In this document: positions 1 to 12,202 of the stretch, piece after piece | Layout of the letters: every line of letters begins with the position of its first letter | Position numbering within the stretch: position 1 is the first letter of the stretch | From: Nemertoderma westbladi | Taxonomy: Eukaryota > Xenacoelomorpha > Nemertodermatida > Nemertodermatidae | Assembly: GCA_032718475.1 (NCBI GenBank) | Contig: JAUCBJ010008363.1 | Span: forward strand, 248,001 to 312,000 | Direction of reading: 5' to 3' | Length of the DNA stretch: 64,000 nt | Notes under the pieces: model-generated | Seen by the model: only the letters and a program-made list of their open reading frames with translations | What the model was told of the DNA's origin: nothing | Database searches by the model: none | Program-made: the position numbers and the translations under genes

Positions 1-1567
1 AGTAGCCTATCTCCCTGTTAATATTGTTGTGTTCTAGAATATTTATTATAGTTTCATCATATTGCCAAAGCGGCTGGAGACGAAGTTAATATGTGATACA
101 ATAATTCACCTCAAATGTCTTAGCTATTTCATGAACATAATGAAGTATTAAAGCCATGTCAAATTCGTTGGGGTTTTTCAGCAATAATTTTTAAAATATC
201 TTCTGATTTTTTTCAAAAACCACATCGATTTTCATATTTATAACTGCTAACCCACTCCACGAGATAGAGAATCTTAAACGAAAGTTATAAGAACAGGTAA
301 CACTTTCATTTATAGAATTAATCAGCTGTTATTTGCTTCGTCTTTCCCCAGGAGATGGATGAAATTTGATTGCGTCGGAACACCCCCTTTTTGAGCCTCA
401 CAGAGTGGAGAAAAAAGTAGCCTATCTACCTGTTAATATTGTTGTGTTCTAGAATATTTATTATAGTTTCATCGTATTGCCAAAGCGGCTGGAGCCAAAG
501 TTAATATGTAATGCAATAATTCACCTCAAATATCTCAGCTAGTTCATGAATATAATGAGTATTAAATCCTTGACAAAATCCTTGGTGTTTTTCAGCAATA
601 ATTTATTAAAATCTCCTCAGATTTTTTTCAAAAACCACATCGATTTTCATATTTATAACTTCTAACCCACGCCATGAGATAGATAATCTTAAACGAAAGT
701 CATAAGAACAGGTAACACTTTCATTTATAGAAGTAATCAGCTGTTATTTGCTTCGTCTTTCCCCAGGAGATGGATGAAATTTGATTGCGTCGGAACACCC
801 CTTTTTAGAGGCTCTCAGAGTGGAGAGAAAAGTAGCCTATCTCCCTGTTAATATTGTTGTGTTCTAGAATTTTTATTATAGTTTCATCGTATTGCCAAAG
901 CGGCTGGAGCCGAAATTAATATGTAATGCAATAATTCACCTCAAATTTCTCAGCTATTTCATGAATATAATGAGTATTAAAGCCATGTCAAAATCCTTGG
1001 GGTTTTTCAGCAATAATTTATCAAAATATCCTCTGATTTTTTTCAAAAACCACATCGATTTTCATATTTATAACTTCTAACCCACTCCACGAGATAGATA
1101 ATCTTAAACGAAAGTCATAAGAACAGGTAACACTTACATTTATAGAAGTAATCAGCTGTTATTTGCTTCGTCTTTCCCCAGGAGATGGATGAATTTTGAT
1201 TGCGTCAGAACACCCCCTTTTTGAGGCTCTCAGAGTGAAGAGATAAGTAGCATATTTCCCTGTTAATATTGTTCTGTTGTAGAATATTTATTATAGCTTC
1301 ATCTTTATTGCTAATGTGGCTGGAGCTAAAGTTATTATGTAATGCAATAATTCACCTCAAATATCTCAGTTTTTGTATGAATATAATAAAGTATTAAAGC
1401 CATGTCAAAATCCTTGGGGTTTTTCAGCAATAATTTATCAAAATATCCTTAGATTTTTTACAAAAAACGACATCGATTTTCATATTTATAACTTCTAACC
1501 CACTCCATGAGATAGAGAATCTTAAACGAAAGTCATAAGAACAGGTAACACTTACATTTATAGAAGT
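1..1567 (+). repeat. Satellite array, ~415-bp monomer, block 1
   Basis: Nearly four head-to-tail copies of a ~415-bp AT-rich monomer. The landmark ATTGCCAAAGCGGCTGGAG recurs near 62, 477 and 892, and a divergent version (ATTGCTAATGTGGCTGGAG) appears near 1308. Monomer order on the + strand is: TTCTAGAATATTTATTATAG, the landmark, CACCTCAAAT, AAATCCTTGG, TTTTTCAGCAATAATTTA, CATCGATTTTCATATTTATA, CTTAAACGAAAGTC, AATCAGCTGTT, TTGCTTCGTCTTTCCCC, GCGTCGGAACACCCC. The block runs off the left window edge and ends where the solo LTR begins. No gene is present. Reading frames of ~60 codons here start at TTG and are not conserved between monomers. Confidence 0.97.
1563..1567. repeat. Target-site duplication (left copy) of solo LTR
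   Basis: GAAGT immediately before the TG of the LTR, matched by GAAGT at 3720-3724. Uninterrupted monomers have a single GAAGT in TATAGAAGTAATCAG, so the duplication is target-derived. Confidence 0.9.
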
Positions 1568-1594
1568 TGTTACGGTATATGGCGCTGTATCCAT

Positions 1595-1693
1595 AATATT
1601 AGTCATCATGCAGTATGCAATATTAGTCCGTTATGCAGTATGCAATATTAGTCCGTTATACTGTACGTAATATTAGTCCGTTGTGCAGCATGA
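1595..1693 (+). repeat. Four ~25-bp tandem repeats at the LTR 5' end
   Basis: Four consecutive copies of a ~25-bp unit beginning AATATTAGTC and continuing with variants of CGTTATGCAGTATGC lie about 27 bp inside the LTR start. The diverged 3' LTR remnant near 40310-40358 keeps at least one ATATTAGTCCGT unit (reversed). The position in presumptive U3 suits an enhancer-like repeat. That role is inference. Confidence 0.8.
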
Positions 1694-2102
1694 TATTTTA
1701 GATAAGGCATAATAACGCAGTGGTATTTAGGTAGGGAAATCAAAACGCCCATATATTTGAAACCATCCATTTTGTATAGTATGTAGCCCTACCTACGTAA
1801 TTTTGTATTAGGTTATATGTAGATAGTTCCAGGGTAAGTTTATTCGGACCCTGGATTCAGTGCTTGCTGATATTAACTTTAGTAGGGCTAGCATATAGGG
1901 ACGCTGTCCTGGCCATTCAGCAGCCAGAGACGTGAACCATTACCATATATGGTAATAATTCGAGGAAGGGAAGCAAATAGGGCTACAATCCGGCCTCCTT
2001 ATTGGACTAGCTGCTTCCAGGTTGGTCTAGTGCTAGCACGGACTGGAGAGCCAATAGGAGAGCGATTGAGTCACCCTATTGCATCATCCCATCCGGATCA
2101 CC

Positions 2103-2109
2103 TATAAAT
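2103..2109 (+). promoter_or_regulatory. Candidate TATA box of the solo LTR
   Basis: TATAAAT in a GC-richer context (GGATCACCTATAAATTGGCG) is the best TATA-like site in the LTR. It is followed about 25-30 bp later by an unremarkable CATATTCTACTCATCAC stretch where a start could lie. There is no transcript evidence, and it is offered only as the likeliest core-promoter position. Confidence 0.35.
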
Positions 2110-3719
2110 TGGCGGTGTGCCGGTAAAGCCTCATATTCTACTCATCACATGACACCTAGCCCTAGCACCTGTCTTGCTGTTTTTTCTTGATATTTTCTGC
2201 AATTTGCTAATTTGATTAATTTTCGTGAAATGATTTGCTAGTGCGATTACTTGCTTGTGTTTCTCAATAATTCCTTTGATTGCTGCTAATTACAATTGAA
2301 CTATGATTTCTACCTTTGATTAATGGTTCTATGTGATTCTTTCTGCGCAATAATCCTAAGGGATTCTGAGACTGTCAGACTTTGTGATTTGCATGCGCCG
2401 CTACGGTAGCTATTAGCATCATGGAGAGCTAAGGTGCCAGTGGGCGGTGGGCGCATCGGGGGGTTGAGCGACTAGGAGAGAGCGGAGGATTCAAAGCGAG
2501 CAACGCTGGCCAGGGTCACCGTTGCGGGCGGGTAACTTGCACTGCGGCACGCAGACCGATCGCCGGTACAGCAAATTAGGGGGCTGATGATCCAGATTTT
2601 GTCTCTATTTAGTATTAGGGGGGCAGGAATTGGGTTAGTTAGGAGTCCTAGATGTACCTGGGAGAGGCCTGCGCGTATTACAACGTTGAGTGTGGAGTAC
2701 GAGTAGTGAATTGCACAATTGTAAACTGTGATTTCTAACGCTGATTGGTGTGTTATTGAAGTGTGCCTAAGATTACGAATGCTTAGATAGGCGCTCTTTT
2801 CCTTTGATTGATTTCTATTTCTTAGTTACAATAATTAGTTATTGATTAGGTCAAAGTAATACGGCAAATTAGGCTATTACTAGCGAAACCTGTTGCGTGA
2901 TAAATTAGAATTACGTATTCTGGAACTCTTAGTAATTAGTACGCTGTTAAATATTTGTGACTGTAATTAATTAGTAAAAAATTAAGAATTAGTACGCAGC
3001 ATAGCGGAGAGTAGCTAAGGTAATAATTAGTGTACTGTAAACTATTCACGCTGAGCGGTTATTTGCATTAGCGGGCAATCAGCTAGAACGCACTATTCGG
3101 TACGCACGATACGCTAGTAATTTTGCTGGCCTAAAGCCAGTCGCGGGCAGTTTTAGACCCGGGGTGGTATTATCCACGTAGAAACAGATACTGTACCGTT
3201 TTGATATTTTAAATATTCTCGCATTCACACATTACGTTAGGGAACCTCCAGTATTCGCGATTAGAAAGACGTAGGTAATAGCGTGCTTTAATAAGTGATA
3301 GAATTAGGCGTAAGAATACTCTGAGTGCAAGGCCTCTCGCACTCGTCTTAAGTAAGCTTAGGGAGCCGACTCGGGTTTATTGTTTTGGTTATTCCCGCGT
3401 GGCTCATAGATTCGAACAGTTAGCTCTCTATCGAGCGATCGGTAGAGAAAGGAACAAGCGATTTTGCAGGAGTTGTGTAAAATTAGTAAAATATATTAGT
3501 GGACGGCAGATTAGCGCCATCTAACGGTAAGTAGCGGTTTTGTATTTAGCAACCCTTACAATTTAGTAATAGCACGCTCCTGATCCCCTTTACTTAACAG
3601 TAGAGCAGTCTTCGTGTCTTATTGGTTAGGCGGGAACTTATTAGGTTGGCAGAGAAGTATACCAGTATTTGTCTGTTCAACAGTTCTGCTGTTAGTATAG
3701 AGGTCGCGGTTGTTTATCA

Positions 3720-3724
3720 GAAGT
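3720..3724. repeat. Target-site duplication (right copy) of solo LTR
   Basis: GAAGT directly after the terminal TCA of the LTR and continuing into AATCAGCTGTT of the satellite. It is the partner of 1563-1567. Confidence 0.9.
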
Positions 3725-5361
3725 AATCAGCTGTTCTTTGCTTCGTCTTTCCCCTGGAGATGGATGAATTTTGATTGCGTCGGAACACCCCCTTTCTGAG
3801 GCTCTCAGAGTGAAGAGAAAAGTAGCCTATCTCCCTGTTAATATTGTTGTGTTCTAGAATATTTATTATAGTTTCATCGTATTGCCAAAGCGGCTGGAGC
3901 CAAAGTTAATATGTAATGCAATAATTAACCTCAAATTTCTCAGCTATTTCATGAATATAATGAGCATTAAAGCCATGTCAAAATCCTTGGTGTTTTTCAG
4001 CAATAATTTATCAAAATATCCTCTGATTTTTTTCAAAAACCACATCGATTTTCATATTTATAACTTCTAACCCACTCCACGAGATAGATAATCTTAAACG
4101 AAAGTCATAAGAACAGGTAACACTTACATTTATAGAAGTAATCAGCTGTTCTTTGCTTCGTCTTTCCCATGGAGATGGATGAATTTTGATTGCGTCGGAA
4201 CACCCCCTTTCTGAGGCTCTCAGAGTGAAGAGATAAGTAGCCTATCTCCCTGTTAATATTGTTGTGTTCTAGAATATTTATTATAGTTCCATCGTATTGC
4301 CAAAGCGGCTGGAGCCAAAGTTAATATGTAATACAATAATTCACCTCAAATTTCTCAGCTATTTCATGAATATAATGAGTATTAAAGCCATGTCAAAATC
4401 CTTGGGGTTTTTCAGCAATAATTTATCAAAATGTCCTCTGATTTTTTTCAAAAACCACATCGATTTTCATATTTATAACTTCTAACCCACTCCACGAGAT
4501 AGGGAATCTTAAACGAAAGTCATAAGAACAGGTAACACTTTCATTTATAGAAGTAATCAGCTGTTATTTGCTTCGTCTTTCCCCAGGAGATGGATGAAAT
4601 TTGATTGCGTCGGAACACCCCCTTTTTGAGGCTCTCAGAGTGGAGAGAAAAGTAGCCTATTACCCTGTAAATATTTTTGTGTTCTAGAATATTTATTATA
4701 GTTTCATCGTATTGCCAAAGCGGCTGGAGCCGAAATTAAAATGTAATGCAATAATTCACCTCAAATATCTCAGCTATTTCATGAATATAATGAGTATTAA
4801 ATCCTTGTCAAAATCCTTGGTGTTTTTCAGCAATAATTTATTAAAATCTCTTTTGATTTTTTACAAAAAACGACATCGATTTTCATATTTATAACTTTTA
4901 ACCCACTCCAAGAGATAGACAATCTTAAACGAAAGTCAAAAGAACAGGTAACACTTACATTTATAGAAGTAATCAGCTATTCTTTGCTTCGCCTTTCCTC
5001 TGGAGATGGATGAATTTTGATTCCGTCGGAACACCCCCTTTTTGAGGCTCTAAGAGTGAAGAGATAAGTAGCCTATTTCCGTGTTAATATTGTTCTGTTG
5101 TACAATATTTATTATAGTTTCATCGTATTGCCAAAGCGGCTGGAGCCGAAGTTAATATGTGATACAATAATTAACCTCAAATTTCTCAGCTATTTCATGA
5201 ATATAATGAGTATTAAAGCCATGTCAAAATCCTTGGGGTTTTTCAGCAATAATTTATCAAAATATCCTCTGATTTTTTTCAAAAACCACATCGATTTTCA
5301 TATTTATAACTTCTAACCCACTCCATGAGATAGAGAATCTTAAATGAAAGTCAAAAGAACA

Positions 5362-5378
5362 GGTAACACTGGTAACAC
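5362..5378 (+). repeat. Deletion junction of a shortened satellite monomer (copy 1)
   Basis: The motif GGTAACACTGGTAACAC marks a monomer of about 324 bp instead of 415 bp. The stretch from ACTTACATTTATAG through GAGGCTCTCAG is missing and GGTAACAC is doubled at the join. The landmark spacing 5128 to 5452 confirms the shortening. Confidence 0.85.
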
Positions 5379-8038
5379 AGTGAAGATATAAGTAGCTAAT
5401 CTCCCTGTTAATATTGTTGTGTTCTAGAATATTTATTATAGTTTCATCGTATTGCCAAAGAGACTGGAGCTGAAGTTAATATTTAATGCAACAATTCACC
5501 TCAAGTATCTCAGCTATTTCATGAACATAATGAAGTATTAAAGACATGTCAAAATCCTTGGTGTTTTTCAGCAATAATTAATCATAATATCCTTTGATTT
5601 TTTTCAAAAACCACATCGATTTTCATATTCATGACTTCTATCCCAGTCCACAAGATAAAGAATCTTAAACGAAAGTCAAAAAACAGGTAACACTTACATT
5701 AGAAGTAATCAGCTGTTATTTGCTTCGTCTTTCCCCTGGAGGTGGTTAAATTTTGATTGTGTCAAAACACCCCTCCCAATCTGTGGCTGTTTGAGTGGAG
5801 AGATAAGTAGCATATCTCCCTGTCAATCTTGTTGTGGTCTAGAATATTTATTATAGTTTCATCGTATTGCCAAAGCGGCTGGAGCCAAGGTTAATATGTA
5901 ATGCAATAATTCACCTCAAATATCTCAGCTATTTCATGAATATAATGAGTATTAAATCCTTGTCATAATCCTTGGTGTTTTTCAGCAATAATTTATTAAA
6001 ATATCCTCAGATTTTTTACAAAAAACGACATCGATTTTCATATTTATAACTTCTAACCCACTCCACGAGATAGAGAATCTTAAACGAAAGTTATAAGAAT
6101 AGGTAACACTTTCATTTATAGAATTAATCAGCTGTTATTTGCTTCGTCTTTCCCCAGGAGATGGATGAAATTTGATTGCGTCGGAACACCCCCTTTTTGA
6201 GCCTCACAGAGTGGAGAGAAAAGTAGCCTATCTCCCTGTTAATATTGTTGTGTTCTAGAATATTTATTATAGTTTCATCGTATTGCCAAAGCGGCTGGAG
6301 CCAAAGTTAATATGTAATGCAATAATTCACCTCAAATATCTCAGCTAGTTCATGAATATAATGAGTATTAAATCCTTGACAAAATCCTTGGTGTTTTTCA
6401 GCAATAATTTATTAAAATCTCCTCAGATTTTTTTCAAAAACCACATCGATTTTCATATTTATAACTTCTAACCCACGCCATGAGATAGATAATCTTAAAC
6501 GAAAGTCATAAGTACAGGTAACACTTTCATTTATAGAAGTAATCAGCTGTTATTTGCTTCGTCTTTCCCCAGGAGATGGATGAATTTTGATTGCGTCGGA
6601 ACACCCCCTTTCTGAGGCTCTCAGAGTGAAGAGATAAGTAGCCTATTTCCCTGTTAATATTGTTCTGTTGTAGAATATTTATTATAGCTTCATCTTTATT
6701 GCTAATGTGGCTGGAGTTAAAGTTATTATGTAATGCAATAATTCACCTCAAATATCTCAGTTTTTGTATGAATATAATAAAGTATTAAAGCCATGTCAAA
6801 GTCCTTGGGTTTTTTCAGCAATAATTTATCAAAATATCCTTAGATTTTTTACAAAAAACGACATCGATTTTCATATTTATAACTTCTAACCCACTCCACG
6901 AGATAGAGAATCTTAAACGAAAGTCATAAGAACAGGTAACACTTTCATTTATAGAAGTAATCAGCTGTTTTTTGCTTCGTCTTTCCCCTGGAGATGGATG
7001 AATTTTGATTGCGTCGGAACACCCCCTTTTTGAGGCTCTCAGAGTGAAGAGATAAGTAGCCTATCTCCCTGTTAATATTGTTGTATTCTAGAATATTTAT
7101 TATAGTTTCATCGTATTGCCAAAGCGGCTGGAGCCGAAGTTAATATGTGATACAATAATTCACCTCAAATATCTCAGTTTTTTCATGAATATAATAAAGT
7201 ATTAAAGCCATGTCAAAATCCTTGGGGTTTTTCAGCAATAATTTATCAAAATATCCTCAGATTTTTTACAAAAAACGACATCGATTTTCATATTTATAAC
7301 TTCTAACCCACTCCACGAGATAGAGAATCTTAAACGAAAGTCATAAGAACAGGTAACACTTTCATTTATAGAAGTAATCAGCTGTTCTTTGCTTCGTCTT
7401 TCCCCTGGAGATGGATGAATTTTGATTGCGTCGGAACACCCCCTTTTTGAGGCTCTCAGAGTGAAGAGATAAGTAGCCTATCTCCCTGTTAATATTGTTG
7501 TATTCTAGAATATTTATTATAGTTTCATCGTATTGCCAAAGCGGCTGGAGCCGAAGTTAATATGTGATACAATAATTCACCTCAAATATCTCAGTTTTTT
7601 CATGAATATAATAAAGTATTAAAGCCATGTCAAAATCCTTGGGGTTTTTCAGCAATAATTTATCAAAATATCCTCAGATTTTTTACAAAAAACGACATCG
7701 ATTTTCATATTTATAACTTCTAACCCACTCCACGAGATAGAGAATCTTAAACGAAAGTCATAAGAACAGGTAACACTTACATTTATAGAAGTAATCAGCT
7801 GTTCTTTGCTTCGTCTTTCCCATGGAGATGGATGAATTTTGATTGCGTCGGAACACCCCCTTTCTGAGGCTCTCAGAGTGAAGAGATAAGTAGCCTATCT
7901 CCCTGTTAATATTGTTGTGTTCTAGAATATTTATTATAGTTTCATCGTATTGCCAAAGCGGCTGGAGCCAAAGTTAATATGTAATACAATAATTCACCTC
8001 AAATTTCTCAGCTATTTCATGAATATAATGAGTATTAA

Positions 8039-9048
8039 CCCTATCCAACCTGGGTGTTGGCGTTTTCCGCCAACATTTTATAATGCTGTGAATATGAGAA
8101 TATATTTAAGGGCTATGCACTTGAGAATTGTTGACTTTTCCTAAAATTTATGATGAATCTCGTAGTGTCATTTATTTTTTTGTGCGATTTTTAGTTTTTT
8201 TGCAAATGAGATTTTGTCAAAGGGAAGTCGAGAATGTTATCCAAATTTACTAAAATAATTCTTGGTGCTGTCACAATATTCCTAACTTCTTAATTAATGT
8301 GATTCTGGTTGGCCAATGCCTTAGCCTTGGCACCCAATCAAATACCAAACTATTCAACCAGTTTTACCTGCCAGACATATATTATTGAATTGAATTAAAT
8401 TACAAGTGAAGGCAGATAAGGCATTGTGTTTGTTTACCTCATGCTGAAATTGAGATACCTAAAACACAGCTGGATAGAAAACTGGGTTGAGATCTGCAGC
8501 CAAATTATTATCTAAGGATGTATTGAATTAAGTCACCAGGAGTCTGAAACTGCCTCAAGCAAATTAGCAAATTAGGTTGGCTTCCCAGGTTGCTGTTGCA
8601 GCATGAAGACAAGCTAATATTGTCTGACCACTTTATTCCAATTATGTACCAATCTTTGTAGTAGTGTAAAGAATAGCCCCCAGCCATCTGTCCTTTACTA
8701 GACTATAATATGAAACACTAAACCCAACATCTCATACAAGGTAGGAGGAGGGAGTAATTTGGTAAAGATAGGCAAATAGCAAGATGCATGTAACTCTTTC
8801 CATTGAAACTATATGATATATTTTTTAAATAGTGCACTCTAATTAATTATTTAAATATTGGATAGTTAGCCATAATATTTTACATTAATTTAAAATCCAC
8901 TATATGCTCCATATATGTGTCTGTGTCCATGCGAAAACGCAACTAAATTTGAACCTTTCTACCTTATTCAAAATGTATTCAAAATTGTTGGCAGAAAACG
9001 CCAACACCCAGGTTGAATCTCGGATAGATTAGCCCAGGTTGAATAGGG
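8039..9048. mobile_element. piggyBac-like non-autonomous TTAA element 1
   Basis: A 1010-bp insertion between duplicated TTAA sites (8035-8038 and 9049-9052). The ends are inverted repeats: the left starts CCCTATCCAACCTGGGTG, and the right read inward starts CCCTATTCAACCTGGGCT. The right end has an additional inner copy of the motif (CAACCTGGGTGTTGGCGTTTTC read inward, near 8991-9016) separated from the tip by a spacer. The left end has the motif only once, fused to the tip. TTAA target choice and CCC(T/A)A tips are characteristic of the piggyBac superfamily. The interior is AT-rich and has no transposase frame, so it would depend on transposase made elsewhere. Family assignment comes from target and termini only. 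Confidence 0.85.
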
Positions 9049-11277
9049 TTAAAGCCATGTCAAAATCCTTGGGGTTTTTCAGCAATAATTTATCAAAATA
9101 TCCTCTGATTTTTTTTAAAAACCACATCGATTTTCATATTTATAACTTCTAACCCACTCCACGAGATAGGGAATCTTAAACGAAAGTCATAAGAACAGGT
9201 AACACTTTCATTTATAGAAGTAATCAGCTGTTATTTGCTTCGTCTTTCCCCAGGAGATGGATGAAATTTGATTGCGTCGGAACACCCCCTTTTTGAGGCT
9301 CTCAGAGTGGAGAGAAAAGTAGCCTATTACCCTGTAAATATTTTTGTGTTCTAGAATATTTATTATAGTTTCATCGTATTGCCAAAGCGGCTGGAGCCGA
9401 AATTAAAATGTAATGCAATAATTCACCTCAAATATCTCAGCTATTTCATAAATATAATGAGTATTAAATCCTTGTCAAAATCCTTGGTGTTTTTCAGCAA
9501 TAATTTATTAAAATCTCTTTTGATTTTTTACAAAAAACGACATCGATTTTCATATTTATAACTTCTAACCCACTCCAAGAGATAGAGAATCTTAAACGAA
9601 AGTCATAAGAACAGGTAACACTTACATTTATAGAAGTAATCAGCTATTCTTTGCTTCGTCTTTCCCCTGGAGATGGATGAATTTTGATTCCGTCGGAACA
9701 CCCCCTTTTTGAGGCTCTAAGAGTGAAGAGATAAGTAGCCTATTTCCGTGTTAATATTGTTCTGTTGTACAATATTTATTATAGTTTCATCGTATTGCCA
9801 AAGCGGCTGGAGCCAAAGTTAATATGTGATACAATAATTCACCTCAAATTTCTCAGCTATTTCATGAATATAATGAGTATTAAAGCCATGTCAAAATCCT
9901 TGGGGTTTTTCAGCAATAATTTATCAAAATATCCTCTGATTTATTTCAAAAACCACATCGATTTTCATATTTATAACTTCTAACCCACTCCACGAGATAG
10001 ATAATCTTAAACGAAAGTCATAAGAACAGGTAACACTTTCATTTATAGAAGTAATCAGCTGTTATTTGCCTCGTCTTTCCCCAGGAGATGGATGAATTTT
10101 GATTGCGTCAGAACACCCCCTTTTTGAGGCTCTCAGAGTGAAGAGATAAGTAGCCTATTTCCCTGTTAATATTGTTCTGTTGTAGAATATTTATTATTGC
10201 TTCATCTTTATTGCTAATGTGGCTGGAGTTAAAGTTATTATGTAATGCAATAATTCCCCTCAAATATCTCAGTTTTTTCATGAATATAATAAAGTATTAA
10301 AGCCATGTCAAAATCCTTGGGGTTTTTCAGCAATAATTTATCAAAATATCCTCAGATTTTTTACAAAAAACGACATCGATTTTCATATTTATAACTTCTA
10401 ACCCACTCCACGAGATAGAGAATCTTAAACAAAAGTCATAAGAACAGGTAACACTTACATTTATAGAAGTAATCAGCTGTTCTTTGCTTCGTCTTTCCCC
10501 TGGAGATCGATGAATTTTGATTGCGTCGGAACACCCCCTTTTTGAGGCTCTCAGAGTGAAGAGATAAGTAGCCTATCTCCCTGTTAATATTTTTGTGTTC
10601 TAGAATATTTATTATAGTTTCATCGTATTGCCAAAGCGGCTGGAGCCGAAATTAAAATGTAATGCAATAATTCACCTCAAATATCTCAGCTATTTCATGA
10701 ATATAATGAGTATTAAATCCTTGTCAAAATCCTTGATGTTTTTCAGCAACAATTTATTAAAATCTCTTTTGATTTTTTACAAAAAACGACATCGATTTTC
10801 ATATTTATAACTTCTAACCCACTCCAAGAGATAGACAATCTTAAACGAAAGTCAAAAGAACAGGTAACACTTACATTTATAGAAGTAATCAGCTATTCTT
10901 TGCTTCGCCTTTCCTCTGGAGATGGATGAATTTTGATTCCGTTGGAACACCCCCTTTTTGAGGCTCTAAGAGTGAAGAGATAAGTAGCCTATTTCCGTGT
11001 TAATATTGTTCTGTTGTACAATATTTATTATAGTTTCATCGTATTGCCAAAGCGGCTGGAGCCGAAGTTAATATGTGATACAATAATTAACCTCAAATTT
11101 CTCAGCTATTTCATGAATATAATGAGTATTAAAGCCATGTCAAAATCCTTGGTATTTTTCTGCAATAATTTATCAAAATATCCTCTGATTTTTTTCAAAA
11201 ACCACATCGATTTTCATATTTATAACTTCTAACCCACTCCATGAGATAGAGAATCTTAAATGAAAGTCAAAAGAACA

Positions 11278-11294
11278 GGTAACACTGGTAACAC
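11278..11294 (+). repeat. Deletion junction of a shortened satellite monomer (copy 2)
   Basis: The same GGTAACACTGGTAACAC join as at 5362, with the same flanking variants (AGATATAAGTAGCC on the right and a following GCCAAAGAGACTGGAGCTG landmark). It is therefore a copy of the same event, not an independent deletion. Confidence 0.85.
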
Positions 11295-12202
11295 AGTGAA
11301 GATATAAGTAGCCAATCTCCCTGTTAATATTGTTGTGTTCTAGAATATTTATTATAGTTTCATCGTATTGCCAAAGAGACTGGAGCTGAAGTTAATATAT
11401 AATGCAACAATTCACCTCAAGTATCTCAGCTATTTCATGAACATAATGAAGTATTAAAGACATGTCAAAATCCTTGGTGTTTTTCAGCAATAATTAATCA
11501 TAATATCCATTGATTTTTTTCAAAAACCACATCGATTTTCATATTCATGACTTCTATCCCAGTCCACAAGATAAAGAATCTTAAACGAAAGTCAAAAAAC
11601 AGGTAACACTTACATTAGAAGTAATCAGCTGTTATTTGCTTCGTCTTTCCCCTGGAGGTGGTTAAATTTTGATTGTGTCAAAACACCCCTCCCAATCTGT
11701 GGCTGTCTGAGTGGAGAGATAAGTAGCCTATCTCCCTGTCAATCTTGTTTTGGTCTAGAATATTTATTATAGTTTCATCGCATTGCCAAAGCGGCTGGAG
11801 CCAAGGTTAATATGTAATGCAATAATTCACCTCAAATATCTCAGCTATTTCATGAATATAATGAGTATTAAATCCTTGTCATAATCCTTGGTGTTTTTCA
11901 GCAATAATTTATTAAAATATCCTCAGATTTTTTACAAAAAACGACATCGATTTTAATATTCATGACTTCTAACCCACTCCATGAGATAGAGAATCTTAAA
12001 CGAAAGTCATAAGAACAGTTAACACTTTCATTTATAGAAGTAATCAGCTGTTATTTGCTTCGTCTTTCCCCAGGAGATGGATGAAATTTGATTGCGTCGG
12101 AACACCCACTTTTTGAGGTTCTCAGAGTGGAGAGAAAAGCAGCCTATCTATCTCCCTGTTAATATTGTTGTGTTCTAGAATATTTATTATAGTTTCATCG
12201 TA

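Larger units (their letters stand above)
1568..3719 (+). mobile_element. Solo LTR of a BEL/Pao-like retrotransposon
   Basis: A 2152-bp insertion starting TGTTACGG and ending GTTTATCA. It is flanked by a 5-bp direct repeat GAAGT (1563-1567 and 3720-3724), and the satellite resumes in phase, so the event is a clean integration. TG...CA ends plus a 5-bp duplication are the signature of an LTR element. No internal gag-pol is present, so this is what remains after LTR-LTR recombination. Family assignment: bases ~2730-3540 align clearly with the reverse complement of 52.4-53.1 kb, beside the BEL/Pao gag-pol. Shared stretches include CTTAGATAGGCG, CATAGCGGAGAGTAG and GATTCGAACAGTTAGCTCTC. The first ~20 bp (TATATGGCGCTGTA) reappear reversed near 40350. 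Orientation is opposite to the large element. There is no convincing coding frame inside. Confidence 0.9.
3720..8038 (+). repeat. Satellite array, block 2
   Basis: About ten ~415-bp monomers in the same orientation as block 1, including one shortened monomer with a 17-bp junction at 5362-5378. It ends at the TTAA (8035-8038) used by the first piggyBac-like element. The stretch around 4297-5316 is the same higher-order block as 7950-9983. Anchor positions 4297/7950 lie 3653 bp apart, while 4712/9379 and 5098/9765 lie 4667 bp apart. The 1014-bp difference equals the inserted element plus its duplicated TTAA. No gene seen. Confidence 0.96.

Noticed and set aside
892-1080. A 60-72 codon reading frame repeated dozens of times on the + strand (PKRLEPKLICNAIIHLKFLSY type)
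   Set aside because: The start is a TTG inside ATTGCCAAAG. The frame is lost by small indels and by divergent monomers, there is no initiation context, and the frame is a direct by-product of the monomer sequence. Persistence reflects homogenisation, not coding constraint.
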